Below, one piece after another: positions 1 to 8,029 of a stretch of DNA of 59,769 nucleotides. Source of the stretch: Pseudonocardiales bacterium (lineage in GTDB: Bacteria > Actinomycetota > Actinomycetes > Mycobacteriales > QHCD01). Below the pieces are notes generated by a model. The model had not been told where the DNA came from and did not search any database. It saw nothing but the letters and a program-made list of their open reading frames with translations. Every line of letters starts with the position of its first letter. Within the stretch, counting starts at the first letter, position 1. A program made the translations under genes and the position numbers. The stretch is from contig QHCD01000042.1 of assembly GCA_003244255.1 (NCBI GenBank), forward strand, positions 1 to 59,769. The letters run 5' to 3'.

Positions 1-190
1 CAACGACGGGCGGGACATCCTCCGTGAACGGCGCCGACCGGGTTGTGATGCCACAGGGCATCCCCGGATGCGGTACAACCGCCCACAGCGGCGCACAACA
101 GGTTCTTACGACGCTGCTCGGCAGCACCGTTGCGCGAACTGGTCTGGTCAAGAGATCATCTCAAGGGGGTTCAACTCCCCCCTCGCCCAC
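1..190 (+). other. structured RNA-like segment ending in a tRNA T-arm and acceptor-like 3' end
   Basis: The right end carries a convincing T-arm: five G (164-168), a seven-base TTCAACT loop and five C, followed by CTCGCCC, an A and CC. No matching 5' acceptor with a D-arm and anticodon arm lies 70-95 bases upstream, so this is not a complete ordinary tRNA gene. GGGCGGG at 8-14 could pair with the acceptor strand (one G-U pair). The stretch between is rich in stems: GATGCC 47-52 with GGCATC 57-62, enclosed by GGTTGT 41-46 with ACAACC 75-80, and GCTGC 113-117 with GCAGC 121-125. Possible readings are a remnant tRNA 3' end (attachment-site scar) or a structured RNA. A tmRNA is unlikely because the 3' acceptor strand cannot give the G3-U70 pair needed for alanine charging. 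Confidence 0.35.
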
Positions 191-408
191 CTACCCATGG
201 TGCCTCTTACCAGGGCTGTTGTCGCTGGTCCTCGACCCGGGCGTGAGAGCGGTGCCGGGCGGCGAGCCAGACATCACCCGGACGCCGTACAGGCCTTTGC
301 AAGGCACAGCCGGGGCGTTGACCAGGCATCTTCCGCCGGCAGGTCATCCGCATGACGGCGCGTCGCGACGAGCACCGCGAGGCGGAACCCGGCTACATTT
401 CGCTTGGG
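191..408. other. intergenic, no gene seen
   Basis: No open frame with coding character was recognised between the tRNA-like end and the stop codon of the HepT-like gene. The plus-strand frames running through 352-747 are shadows of the minus-strand genes. Confidence 0.5.
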
Positions 409-738
409 TCACTCCCGCCGCGGCCGGCCGAGCGCTTCGATGATCTCTGGCAGATCGCGCACAGTCTCGTCCCAGACGCGTTCGTCGTTGACTTGCGCGG
501 GCGTCCAGTGCGCGATGATGCCGCGGAAGCCAATCAGATCCGACCAGGGCCACGTGCTGCACGGGATGCCGTGACGTTCGGCGTGGACCTGAGCGGAGTT
601 GCCCGCGAAGATCCACAGACGGTGTACCGACCAGCGCAGCAGTCGGTTGGCGTCATACTCTGTGCGCCCGAGGGCGATCAGCGTCTCTATTTCGTGCAGT
701 GTATCGGTGAGCCCGTCGAGGAACTCGTCGTCGCTCAC
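409..738 (-). CDS. HepT-like (DUF86) toxin-family protein
   Basis: A 109-residue protein of the HepT/DUF86 fold. HepT proteins are HEPN-type ribonuclease toxins partnered by MNT nucleotidyltransferases. The C-terminal half shows the family landmark FRGIIAHW followed by VWDETVRDLPEI, which matches the usual R-x-N-x3-H-x-Y region and the VWD..DLPE tail. Here the motif is R-x4-H-x-W, so the Asn and final Tyr of the consensus are replaced; nuclease activity may therefore be altered. The start overlaps the stop of the upstream partner by four bases, indicating one transcript. Family assignment is fairly firm; active toxin status is inference. Confidence 0.75.
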   Translation of the reverse strand: MSDDEFLDGLTDTLHEIETLIALGRTEYDANRLLRWSVHRLWIFAGNSAQVHAERHGIPCSTWPWSDLIGFRGIIAHWTPAQVNDERVWDETVRDLPEIIEALGRPRRE

Positions 739-1001
739 AAGGCCTGACTGGCGGCGCCGACCGCAGCGGGTACGTCATCGGTGATCGTCTGAACATGGGC
801 GCCCAACAGCGTGGCAGCGTCGATCGAGAACCGGATGATCGGCCGGTAGCCCGGCTCGTCGACGTGGACGATCAGCGTCCCGTCGTCGGCGATGCGCGCC
901 TGGGTAAAGCCGTGCCTCGCTGCAAGGCGCCGCAGCTCATCGCGGCGCGCGAAAACCTCGGCCGCGGAGGCGACCCGATCAGCGGACAGTGTGTTCGACA
1001 T
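735..1001 (-). CDS. degenerate MNT-like antitoxin partner of HepT
   Basis: An 88-residue protein directly upstream of and translationally coupled to the HepT-like gene. Its N-terminal helix (RRDELRRLAARHGF) and its end (LLGAHVQTITDDV) look like the start and end of a minimal nucleotidyltransferase, where the latter region normally reads LG..VDVVT. The catalytic GS-x10-D-x-D signature expected between them is not visible; only DDGTLIVHVD occupies that place. It is thus either an inactive MNT that neutralises by binding only, or an unrelated small partner. The position argues for an antitoxin; homology is tentative. Confidence 0.5.
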   Translation of the reverse strand: MSNTLSADRVASAAEVFARRDELRRLAARHGFTQARIADDGTLIVHVDEPGYRPIIRFSIDAATLLGAHVQTITDDVPAAVGAASQAL

Positions 1002-1030
1002 CGGCCCAACTCTACGCGACTGCCCTGTCC

Positions 1031-1042
1031 GTCGGTACCGAC
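1031..1042. promoter_or_regulatory. palindromic candidate operator of the HepT-like module
   Basis: GTCGGTACCGAC is a perfect 12-bp palindrome lying 30-41 bases upstream of the ATG at 1001. Autoregulation through a palindrome just upstream is usual for toxin-antitoxin operons. On the minus strand TAGAGT (about 1010-1015) resembles a -10 box very close to the ATG. Function is inferred from position only. Confidence 0.3.
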
Positions 1043-1120
1043 CGACATCGAGGACAGCCCGCGGTGGCGCGCCGTTTGTCGACGGCGTCGCCCACGCGGA
1101 GCACGCTGCCGGTGGTGCTC

Positions 1121-2653
1121 TCAGGAGACTCCCGCGCCGGTGAGTTGGGTGGCGATGGCAGTGTGATTGCAGCTGCTGGTGTCGGTTGTCGCCGGAGTGC
1201 AGCCGGGGGTATTCGGGTTACCGGCGTGGTACTGGTCGTCGCTGTAGACGATCGAGGCCAGGCCCGTGCTGGGGGTGACGGCCACCCCGAAGTCGTCGAA
1301 GAGGTCCCGGTTGCCGGTGCAGCCGACCCCGCTCTCGCACACGCCCCCGGTGTGGTTGACCGGGCTGGCCGCGACCTGGGTGAACGATGAACCGGGCGTG
1401 GTCGCGGTCAGGTTCTGCGCGAGGTAGGCGTGCCACTGGGCGGTTGCCGGGTAGTTGTCCGGCGCCGTCCCGGCTTGGTAATAGGACGTGCCGTAGTAGA
1501 CGACGTCAAGTTTCCCGTTGCTCCCGGCCACGCTCCACGGCTCGATCGCGGTGTTCGCCGGCGCCTTGTTGACCCGTATCGGCGGGCTCCAGCTGGTTCC
1601 CTGCGTCGTGGAGTAGCTGTAGTACAGGTTGTGGTCGTCGCTGTAGACGACGTAGAGGTTGCCCTTGCGGTCGACGCTGACGTTCACGAATTGGTGGCCG
1701 TAGTCCGTGGTTTTCGGGCCTCGATAGACCGGGTAGTCGGTGAATGTCTGCCCACCATCCTTCGAGACGCCGATCCACACGACGTGGAAGTGTTCGCTCG
1801 TGCCGATCGCTTCCTGGGCGTTGCCGATGCCGCTGAAGACTTGGTAGATGTTGTGGTTGCCGTGGGTGCCGTCGCCCTCGTAGACGTCTCGGCCGATGGC
1901 GAGGTTGCCGATCGCGTTGTTGTCGATCAGGTAGGCGTGGCTGGTGTCGATGGCGTCGCCGAGCTGGGTAAACGTCTTCGCGCCGTCGTAGCTACAGTTG
2001 ACGTCGATGTTGTCGGTGGCCACGTCGTGGTAGGACAGGCACACCTTGTTCCCGCCCTCGGTCGGCAGCCCGAGCGGGTTCTGGTGTGAGTCATCGGCGG
2101 CGATCCACTCCCGGTCATCGCCCGGGATGAGGGCACCGACCGGATTCAACGCGAAGCTGTTGCCGCGGTCGGTGCTGGAGCTCACGTCGACGTTGGCCAG
2201 GCTCAGGCTGGCCACGAACACGCTCACCGCACCCGATTTGCCCGGGTCGTCACCCACCGCAAGGTCGGTGTCGCCGCCGCCGGGAGCGAAGCCGGTCGTG
2301 TTCGACTGCGACCCCGCGTTCGGTGACGGCAGGGTCACGTAGTGCCGGCCGCCGTCGGTCGACTTCCACGCCTCGGTGCCGGCACCGAGACCGTTCTCCG
2401 ACGAGGCGTAGATGTTCCCCTGCTCATCGGCCCGGATCGCCGGCTCGGCCGCGATGTTGGTGCACTTCGGGCTGCCCGGACAGCTGGTACCGACGGCACC
2501 GCCGCCGTTGGGGGCGATCCCGGCAAGAGAGAAGTTGCTGAATGTCGCCGCCCCCGTCGCCGCTGCCGGCCCACCCGGACCGGTCAGCGCGACCGCCACC
2601 ACCAATGTCGCGGCTCCCCCTGCCGCTGCCCACCACCGTGCTCGCTGTCTCAT
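1121..2653 (-). CDS. secreted Asp-box (BNR/sialidase-like) beta-propeller protein
   Basis: A 510-residue exported protein. The N-terminus is a signal peptide: basic MRQRAR, a hydrophobic stretch to about residue 25, then a small-residue cleavage region rich in Ala. The body carries repeated Asp-box motifs (S-x-D-x-G-x-x-F/W types), for example KSTDGGRHY, SSTDRGNSF, SYDGAKTF, SKDGGQTF and STTQGTSW, spaced like the blades of a six-bladed propeller as in sialidases and related surface enzymes. No catalytic Arg triad or nucleophile Tyr could be placed with confidence, so substrate and activity are unknown. It stands alone between divergent or unrelated neighbours. GGAG lies about eight bases before the ATG. 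Confidence 0.75.
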   Translation of the reverse strand: MRQRARWWAAAGGAATLVVAVALTGPGGPAAATGAATFSNFSLAGIAPNGGGAVGTSCPGSPKCTNIAAEPAIRADEQGNIYASSENGLGAGTEAWKSTDGGRHYVTLPSPNAGSQSNTTGFAPGGGDTDLAVGDDPGKSGAVSVFVASLSLANVDVSSSTDRGNSFALNPVGALIPGDDREWIAADDSHQNPLGLPTEGGNKVCLSYHDVATDNIDVNCSYDGAKTFTQLGDAIDTSHAYLIDNNAIGNLAIGRDVYEGDGTHGNHNIYQVFSGIGNAQEAIGTSEHFHVVWIGVSKDGGQTFTDYPVYRGPKTTDYGHQFVNVSVDRKGNLYVVYSDDHNLYYSYSTTQGTSWSPPIRVNKAPANTAIEPWSVAGSNGKLDVVYYGTSYYQAGTAPDNYPATAQWHAYLAQNLTATTPGSSFTQVAASPVNHTGGVCESGVGCTGNRDLFDDFGVAVTPSTGLASIVYSDDQYHAGNPNTPGCTPATTDTSSCNHTAIATQLTGAGVS

Positions 2654-2854
2654 GCTCTGCGCTCCAGTTCATCGGGCCGGCCCGCGCCGGGCCAGGATCG
2701 CCGTCGGTCGCGATGCCGTGCCCGCCAGGCCAGCGCTGTGATCTTAGGCACCGGCTTGCGCGAACCGCTACCGGAACCGAGGATCGGTCACCCGGGGTAA
2801 AGGCACTCTCTCAGGGCGATCTCGGGGTCCGGCCCGACGGCGAGCCTGGCGTGA

Positions 2855-3061
2855 TGGGATCAGAGAGCGGCATCCGCCCGCCCGGAAGCCGACACCGAGG
2901 ATCTGCTCGCATTGGCAAGGACGCTGGGGGTGACCCGTCCCGACCAGGCGTTCGCCCTTGTCGAGCGGCACTACTCACCAGAGCGATTGACGCCGAAATC
3001 GCGCTTGTTCATTGCGCAGACGTTCTCCCAGCCCGCCGCCGCAGCTCGACCGATCAGCTGA
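2855..3061 (+). pseudogene. open frame with coding character but no start (gene remnant)
   Basis: A 68-codon open frame begins right after an in-frame TGA (2852-2854) and ends at TGA 3059-3061. Its translation has a plausible protein composition (for example TRPDQAFALVERHYSPERL and KSRLFIAQTFSQPAA) and third-position GC bias, but there is no ATG start; only an internal GTG at about 2929 could serve. The end overlaps the stop of the converging phosphodiesterase gene. It could be the tail of a decayed gene or a very short protein. I do not recognise the family. The rest of 2654-2854 holds nothing else I can support. Confidence 0.25.
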
Positions 3062-3554
3062 CCGGGACGATTCGTGCGCGGGTGAGCCGGCCGCCGTCGA
3101 CGTCGAGCAGCGCGATGGTGCCGCGCGGTTGCCGGCGGCGGTCGGTCGGCGAGCCCGGATTGATGATGCGCACGTGGTCGTCGTGCTCATCCAGCGGGAG
3201 GTGGGAGTGGCCGAAGACGACCAGCCGCGCCTCGGGGAAGCGCCGGTGCAGCCGGGCCAGCCGTCCCGTCTTCGGACCGGCATCGTGGACCATCGCAACC
3301 GGGAGGCCGTCGAGATCCAGCCGCAGCGCCCGGGTGGCTCCCCAGGCGGCGATCTCCGCTCCGTCGTTGTTGCCGGCAACCACGCGCACCGGTGCGAAGG
3401 CCGCGAGCTCGGCCAGCACATCGGCGGTGCAAACGTCGCCGGCGTGCAGGATCAGGTCCGCGCGGCGCAGCCGCGTCGCCACCGCGGGCGGGCAGCCCTT
3501 CCATCTGCGCGGCGCGTGAGTGTCGGACAGGACGACGACGCGCACGACCGGCAT
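3054..3554 (-). CDS. YfcE/MJ0936-type metallophosphoesterase
   Basis: A 166-residue calcineurin-like phosphoesterase of the small YfcE class, which hydrolyses phosphodiesters using two metal ions. The metal-binding motifs occur in order: D-x-H in SDTHAP near residue 10, GD in HAGDV near 39, GNND near 62, and GHSH near 115 followed by NPGS. Length is normal for the family and there is no signal peptide, so it is cytoplasmic. It is not in an operon; the epimerase gene starts about 240 bp away on the other strand. The physiological substrate is unknown. Confidence 0.9.
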   Translation of the reverse strand: MPVVRVVVLSDTHAPRRWKGCPPAVATRLRRADLILHAGDVCTADVLAELAAFAPVRVVAGNNDGAEIAAWGATRALRLDLDGLPVAMVHDAGPKTGRLARLHRRFPEARLVVFGHSHLPLDEHDDHVRIINPGSPTDRRRQPRGTIALLDVDGGRLTRARIVPVS

Positions 3555-3596
3555 CCCCCCTCGCGGCTCAGCTGGTGTGTCTGGATGTCACCGTGC

Positions 3597-3636
3597 GGCG
3601 CCGTGCACCGGGGTCGGAGGACGTCTCTGCGCGCGC
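3597..3636 (+). repeat. dispersed repeat, family 3, copy 1
   Basis: This intergenic segment matches the minus strand of 53920-53960. Positions 3614-3636 are identical over 23 bases to the complement of 53920-53942, and the flanking bases to 3597 match with a few changes and one gap. The following stretch 3637-3705 holds an imperfect inverted repeat (GTCTCTGCCCC near 3641 against GGGGAAGAGAC near 3690) and GC-rich subrepeats. See the second copy. Confidence 0.6.
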
Positions 3637-3790
3637 CTTAGTCTCTGCCCCACGGGGCGGGCCAGAGCCCGACTCTGCCCCCCGAGGCGGGGAAGAGACA
3701 AGCGTCGCGCGGTGGACATCCCTCGGGCCGCCCGGAGATCGTGCCCGGTCGACCCAGAGCTGGCTGGTGAGACCACTAGGCTCCGCGATC

Positions 3791-4843
3791 GTGCGCATCC
3801 TCGTCACCGGCGGCGCCGGATTCATCGGCTCGCACATCGTCGACGCGCTGACCGATCGCGGTCACGACGTCGTCGCGTTCGACCTGCTGCTGCCGGCCGC
3901 ACATCCGGTCTACGACGACGGTGGCCCCGGATATCTGCGCCACCCGTTGACCGTCGGCGACGTACGCGACGCCGATGCGCTCGACCAAGAACTGTCCACT
4001 GTGGACGCAGTATGTCATCAGGCGGCGATGGTGGGGCTCGGCGTGAGCGTCGCGGACCTACCCGCCTACACGTCACACAACGCGCTCGGCACAGCCGAAC
4101 TTCTAGCCGGCATGGGCCGCGCCGGAGTGAACCGGCTGGTACTCGCCAGCTCGATGGTCGTCTACGGCGAGGGGCGATACGACTGCGCGGAGCACGGCAC
4201 CGTCGTACCCGGGCCGCGAGTGGAAGCCGACCTCGCGGCGCACCGGTTCGAGCCGCACTGTCCCGTCTGCGGCCGCGACGTGGTCGCTGGACTCGTCACT
4301 GAGGAGGCCGCGCCCGACCCGCGGAATGCCTATGCGGCAACGAAACTGGCGCAGGAGCATCTGTCATCGTCATGGGCGCGAATGACCGGCGGCACGGTGC
4401 TTGCTCTGCGCTATCACAACGTCTACGGAGCGAGGATGCCGCGGGACACGCCGTACGCGGGCGTCGCGGCGGTCTTCCGCTCGGCGCTGGAACGCTGCGA
4501 GGCGCCGCAGGTGTTCGAGGACGGCGACCAGCGCCGCGACTTCGTCGACGTCCGCGACATCGCGGCGGCGAATGTGCTTGCCCTCGAGCTGGCGACGGCT
4601 CCAGGCGGCCTGCGTGCCTACAACATCTGCTCGGGCGAGCCGCACACGATCGGCGAGCTGGCAGCCGAACTCAGCCGCAGCAGCGGTGGACCGCGCCCGG
4701 TCGTCACCGGTGACTACCGGCTCGGCGACGTGCGCCATGTCGCCGCTTCTGCTGACCGCGCCCGCAACGAGCTCGGGTTCAGCGCAGGCATCCGATTCGC
4801 CCACGGCGTCGCCGATTTCGCCACCGCGCCGCTGCGCGGCTGA
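3791..4843 (+). CDS. NAD-dependent sugar-nucleotide epimerase/dehydratase
   Basis: A 350-residue extended short-chain dehydrogenase. The Rossmann motif TGGAGFIGSH opens the protein, so the GTG at 3791 is the right start although the frame is open further upstream. SSMVVYGEG and the catalytic pair in NAYAATK (Y-x3-K) follow the usual order. A CPVCG insert before the YxxxK motif, followed by VTEEAAPDP, is typical of enzymes annotated as dTDP-L-rhamnose 4-epimerase; that substrate is an inference from family resemblance. It is divergent from the phosphodiesterase and convergent with the histidine kinase gene, and probably supplies a sugar nucleotide to the glycosyltransferases nearby. Confidence 0.85.
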   Translation: MRILVTGGAGFIGSHIVDALTDRGHDVVAFDLLLPAAHPVYDDGGPGYLRHPLTVGDVRDADALDQELSTVDAVCHQAAMVGLGVSVADLPAYTSHNALGTAELLAGMGRAGVNRLVLASSMVVYGEGRYDCAEHGTVVPGPRVEADLAAHRFEPHCPVCGRDVVAGLVTEEAAPDPRNAYAATKLAQEHLSSSWARMTGGTVLALRYHNVYGARMPRDTPYAGVAAVFRSALERCEAPQVFEDGDQRRDFVDVRDIAAANVLALELATAPGGLRAYNICSGEPHTIGELAAELSRSSGGPRPVVTGDYRLGDVRHVAASADRARNELGFSAGIRFAHGVADFATAPLRG

Positions 4844-4869
4844 CTGGCGTCTCTGCTCGCGGCCGCGGT

Positions 4870-5880
4870 TCAGCCGGCGGCGGGCAGCCGGATGACGAAC
4901 CGGCAGCCCGGCGGCACGTTCCGCACCGCGATGTCACCGCGCTGCGCCTGCACCAGACCGCGGGCAATGGCGAGACCCAGACCGGCGCCGTCGGAGATCG
5001 CCGGTGAACGCGCGGGCTCGCCCCGGAACGCGACATCGAAGACCCTGGGTAGGGTCGCTTCGCTGATCCCGCCGCACGCGTCCTGCACCGAGAGCCATGC
5101 CTGGCCGGCATCGAGGCCGGCTGCGATGAGCACCGCGCCCTCGGACGGCGTGTGCCGGACGGCGTTGGAGAGCAGGTTGCGTACGACCCGTGACAGCTCC
5201 GCGTCACTGCCCTGCACGCTCGGCCACGCGCCCGGCGCGGCAACCAGAGAGACCCGTTTCGCGCTCGCCGTCGGAGCGATCGTTGCGACGGCGTCGGAAA
5301 CCAGGTCGCTCAAGGACACCGCCTCGATCTGCAGCCGGAGCGCGCCGGCGTGGATGCGGGAGAGCTCGAACAGGTCGTCGACCATGCGCGCCAGGCGGTC
5401 GGTCTCGAGCCGAATCCGCCGGTGGTACTCGGCGACCTGTGCGGGCGAGTCGACGACGCCGTCCTCGAGCGCCTCGGCCATCGCGCGCATGCCGGCGAGT
5501 GGCGTGCGCAGGTCGTGCGAGACCCACGCGACGAGCTCGCGGCGGCTCTCCTCGACCGATCGCTCGCGCGCCCGCGCCTCTCGTTCCCACACGCTCTGCT
5601 TCGCGAGGCGGCGGCCGAGCACAAGCGACGACGCGAGTGCGACGGCGCCGACGACGGCGACGACCAGCAGCACCACCGACAGATCGTGCGCCGAGATGAA
5701 CATCGCCTGCGCAGTACCGGTCACACCGGCGACGACGGCGAAGACGGCCACCAGCACGATCACGCTGACGTGCGCGGCGATGGATCGCCGGCGCAGCAGG
5801 TGCAGCAGCAACGTTCCGAGCAGCACCACGCCGACCGCGCACGCGAGCGCGATCAGCACGACCTGCGCTCTCGCCGGCAT
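4870..5880 (-). CDS. membrane sensor histidine kinase
   Basis: A 336-residue sensor kinase. Three hydrophobic helices lie at about residues 6-28, 37-60 and 67-88, with little extracytoplasmic loop, so it probably senses a membrane or intracellular cue. The dimerisation domain has the phospho-acceptor His in [11 protein letters not shown] (His122). The ATPase domain shows the N box [11 protein letters not shown], the G1 box DACGGI and the G2 box [12 protein letters not shown]. The ATG at 5880 overlaps the stop of the response regulator gene, so I use it rather than the longer open frame. It is the last gene of the operon 7927-4870. Confidence 0.92.
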   Translation of the reverse strand: MPARAQVVLIALACAVGVVLLGTLLLHLLRRRSIAAHVSVIVLVAVFAVVAGVTGTAQAMFISAHDLSVVLLVVAVVGAVALASSLVLGRRLAKQSVWEREARARERSVEESRRELVAWVSHDLRTPLAGMRAMAEALEDGVVDSPAQVAEYHRRIRLETDRLARMVDDLFELSRIHAGALRLQIEAVSLSDLVSDAVATIAPTASAKRVSLVAAPGAWPSVQGSDAELSRVVRNLLSNAVRHTPSEGAVLIAAGLDAGQAWLSVQDACGGISEATLPRVFDVAFRGEPARSPAISDGAGLGLAIARGLVQAQRGDIAVRNVPPGCRFVIRLPAAG

Positions 5881-6584
5881 CAGCGTTCCGCGCCGTCGTA
5901 GCGGTACCCGACGCCCCAGACCGTGACGATGCGAACCGGATGCGTTGGGTCGCTCTCGATTTTCTCCCGCAGCCGGCGCACGTGCACGGTGACCGTGGCG
6001 TGATCGCCGAACGTCCAGCCCCACACCGCTTCGAGCAGCTCGACCCGGGTGAACGCCTGGCCGCGGTGGGCGAGCAAGTAGCTCAGCAGGTCGAACTCGC
6101 GGACGGTCAGCCCGAGCTGAACACCGGCCAGGTTCGCCTGCCGCGCGGCGACGTCGACCACCAGATCGTCGTCGGTCTCGATGCGCGCAGCGGCCGGCTC
6201 CGGCGTGCTGTGGCTGCGGCGGAGAACCGACTGAACCCGCAGTGCCAGCTCCCGCGGCGAGAACGGCTTCGTCACGTAGTCGTCGGCACCCAGCTCGAGA
6301 CCGAGGACACGGTCGGACTCCTCGCCGAGAGCAGTGAGCATCACGATCGGGACGGGATGCTGCTTGCGGATGCGGCGGCAGACCTCCAGTCCAGAGAGCC
6401 CGGGCAGCATGAGATCGAGAACGACGAGCGCCGGTGGGTCAGCGAGTGCCTGACGCAGGGCGTCGTCGCCGTCGGCGGCGACATCGACGTCGAAGCCGTC
6501 GCGTCGAAGGTAGCGGCTGACGACGTCGCTCACCGTCGGGTCGTCGTCAACGACCAGGATGCGCTTCGCGGAGTCGGTCACCAT
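5880..6584 (-). CDS. OmpR/PhoB-family response regulator
   Basis: A 234-residue regulator. The receiver domain has the acidic pair in VVDDDP, phospho-acceptor Asp57 in [10 protein letters not shown], Thr in MLTA, and Lys in YVTKPFSP. The C-terminal winged helix-turn-helix (about 130-234) ends in VRRLREKIE and the VWGVGYRY hairpin. It lies between the membrane glycosyltransferase gene (7-bp overlap at its start) and its cognate kinase (ATGA overlap). Targets are not shown by the sequence; the envelope-sugar genes next door are the obvious candidates. Confidence 0.93.
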   Translation of the reverse strand: MVTDSAKRILVVDDDPTVSDVVSRYLRRDGFDVDVAADGDDALRQALADPPALVVLDLMLPGLSGLEVCRRIRKQHPVPIVMLTALGEESDRVLGLELGADDYVTKPFSPRELALRVQSVLRRSHSTPEPAAARIETDDDLVVDVAARQANLAGVQLGLTVREFDLLSYLLAHRGQAFTRVELLEAVWGWTFGDHATVTVHVRRLREKIESDPTHPVRIVTVWGVGYRYDGAER

Positions 6585-7927
6585 GGCGAGTACACCACCG
6601 TCTGGATGACGATCGCGAGCGCCAGTTGCGCGCCGAGCCACCAGCGCGTGTCCCGACGTGGCAGCGTGATGACGGCGAGCGCGATCCATGGCATGAACGG
6701 CAGCCAGATCCGCTCGACCTCGCCCCGCGCAAGGCCGGTCAGATCGGCTATCAGGATCCCGGCAAGTGCGGCCGCCACCAGCAACCGCAACGCCGGCGCC
6801 GTCCCGCGCCTCGCCGCGCGCGCAACACCCGCCGCGACGGCCGGTCCCAGCGCGAGCACCAGTACAGCCAGATCGGCGACGACGAAGTAGCTGTACGGCC
6901 GGGCCCCCGCCACGCCCCCGGCGACGCGGACCCGAGTCGCTGCGAGGCCGTCGAACCACCAGAAGCCCGTCGCACCGACCACGAGCATCGCCGCGGCCGC
7001 CGCGGCCCCGGCGACGATCAGGGCCCGTGACCTGCGCCGCGCCACAACGATGGCCAGCGGCGCGATCAGAACCAAACCGTAGGACAGGTTGGCCGCGTAG
7101 GCGAACAGGAGCCCGGCAACGACGGCGAGCGCGGCCGAGCGGGCCCCGGTGGACCGGGCCGCGGCGCCGACCGCGGCGACCGCCCAAGCGGTCACGCCCA
7201 GGAAGAACGCGTCGAACGACACCGCGATCCAGATCGCGGCGGGCAGCGTGATGAGGAACGGCGCCGCGGTCCTTGCCCGATCCTCGCCGAGCAGGTCGCG
7301 CGTGACGATCAACACCGCGGGGACGGCGGATGCGCCGCCCGCGATGCACAGCGCGGCCGCAAACCCCGGTCCACCGAGACCGCCTGCGTGCAGCGCCCAG
7401 AAGGTGAGCAGCGCGCCGGGAGGATGGCCGGCGACATGCGTTGACCACGGCTGCGAGCTGCCGACGATGTGGCTGACGAAACCACGCAGCGTGGCGCCGA
7501 CGCCGTGCACGCGGGGAACGTCGCGCAGATACTGCCCGCGGGCCGTGAGCGGCTGGATCAGTCCCTTGTGGACGCCATCGGTGAGCGCCAGGAGCACCGA
7601 CCATGCAGCAGCAACCGCCGCGGACGACCACAGCAGAGCACGCCACGGCAGCCGGGCAGCCGCCAGGGGCGACCAGCACACCAGGGCCGCCGCGGCGGCC
7701 ACGATCGCGACCGTGATCGCGCCGACGCGTACCTGCAGCGGCCCGCTCAGCAGCACGTCACGGTCGAGCACCAGAGTCGAGCCGTGACGCCGCAGCCACC
7801 ACCCCCAGCCACCTACGGCGAACGCTGCGATGATCGCTGCGACCCCGACGACGACGTCGCGGCGTCGGGCCCTGTCGGCGGCAGAAGGGGCTGGATCGAC
7901 GTCGGCCGGTCGAGTCAGCAACGTCAC
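6578..7927 (-). CDS. GT-C type integral membrane glycosyltransferase (GT39/ArnT-like)
   Basis: A 449-residue protein with about ten or more hydrophobic segments, beginning near residue 28. An early loop contains HGVGATLRGF and HVAGHPPGALL, the sort of conserved loop that follows the first helices in actinobacterial polyprenyl-phosphate-sugar dependent transferases. A clear catalytic DE or DD pair after the first helix could not be fixed, so the class assignment rests on topology and the HPPG loop. It is first in the minus-strand operon with the two-component genes. It may transfer a sugar to a lipid or protein outside the membrane. Confidence 0.65.
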   Translation of the reverse strand: MTLLTRPADVDPAPSAADRARRRDVVVGVAAIIAAFAVGGWGWWLRRHGSTLVLDRDVLLSGPLQVRVGAITVAIVAAAAALVCWSPLAAARLPWRALLWSSAAVAAAWSVLLALTDGVHKGLIQPLTARGQYLRDVPRVHGVGATLRGFVSHIVGSSQPWSTHVAGHPPGALLTFWALHAGGLGGPGFAAALCIAGGASAVPAVLIVTRDLLGEDRARTAAPFLITLPAAIWIAVSFDAFFLGVTAWAVAAVGAAARSTGARSAALAVVAGLLFAYAANLSYGLVLIAPLAIVVARRRSRALIVAGAAAAAAMLVVGATGFWWFDGLAATRVRVAGGVAGARPYSYFVVADLAVLVLALGPAVAAGVARAARRGTAPALRLLVAAALAGILIADLTGLARGEVERIWLPFMPWIALAVITLPRRDTRWWLGAQLALAIVIQTVVYSPW

Positions 7928-8029
7928 GCGTCAGAACCTACGGTGCCGCGCGCACCTGATCTGGCTACGCCGGCGATGTTTCGCGGCTCGTAAGGATTGC
8001 CGGGCCGGAGTCGCCCTTACGGTGCAATC

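Noticed and set aside
1..190. tmRNA (ssrA) 3' half
   Set aside because: The 3' acceptor strand is CTCGCCC; tmRNA needs a U at position 70 for the G3-U70 alanine signal, and no tag-coding region is seen.
352..747. 131-codon plus-strand frame opposite the HepT-like gene
   Set aside because: Shadow of the minus-strand gene; no family resemblance and no ribosome binding site.
1121..2653. true sialidase
   Set aside because: Asp boxes are present, but the Arg triad, catalytic Asp and Tyr/Glu pair could not be placed.
5880..7679. 599-codon frame joining an Arg-rich stretch to the response regulator
   Set aside because: Only the last 234 codons are regulator; the rest is a shadow of the membrane glycosyltransferase gene.
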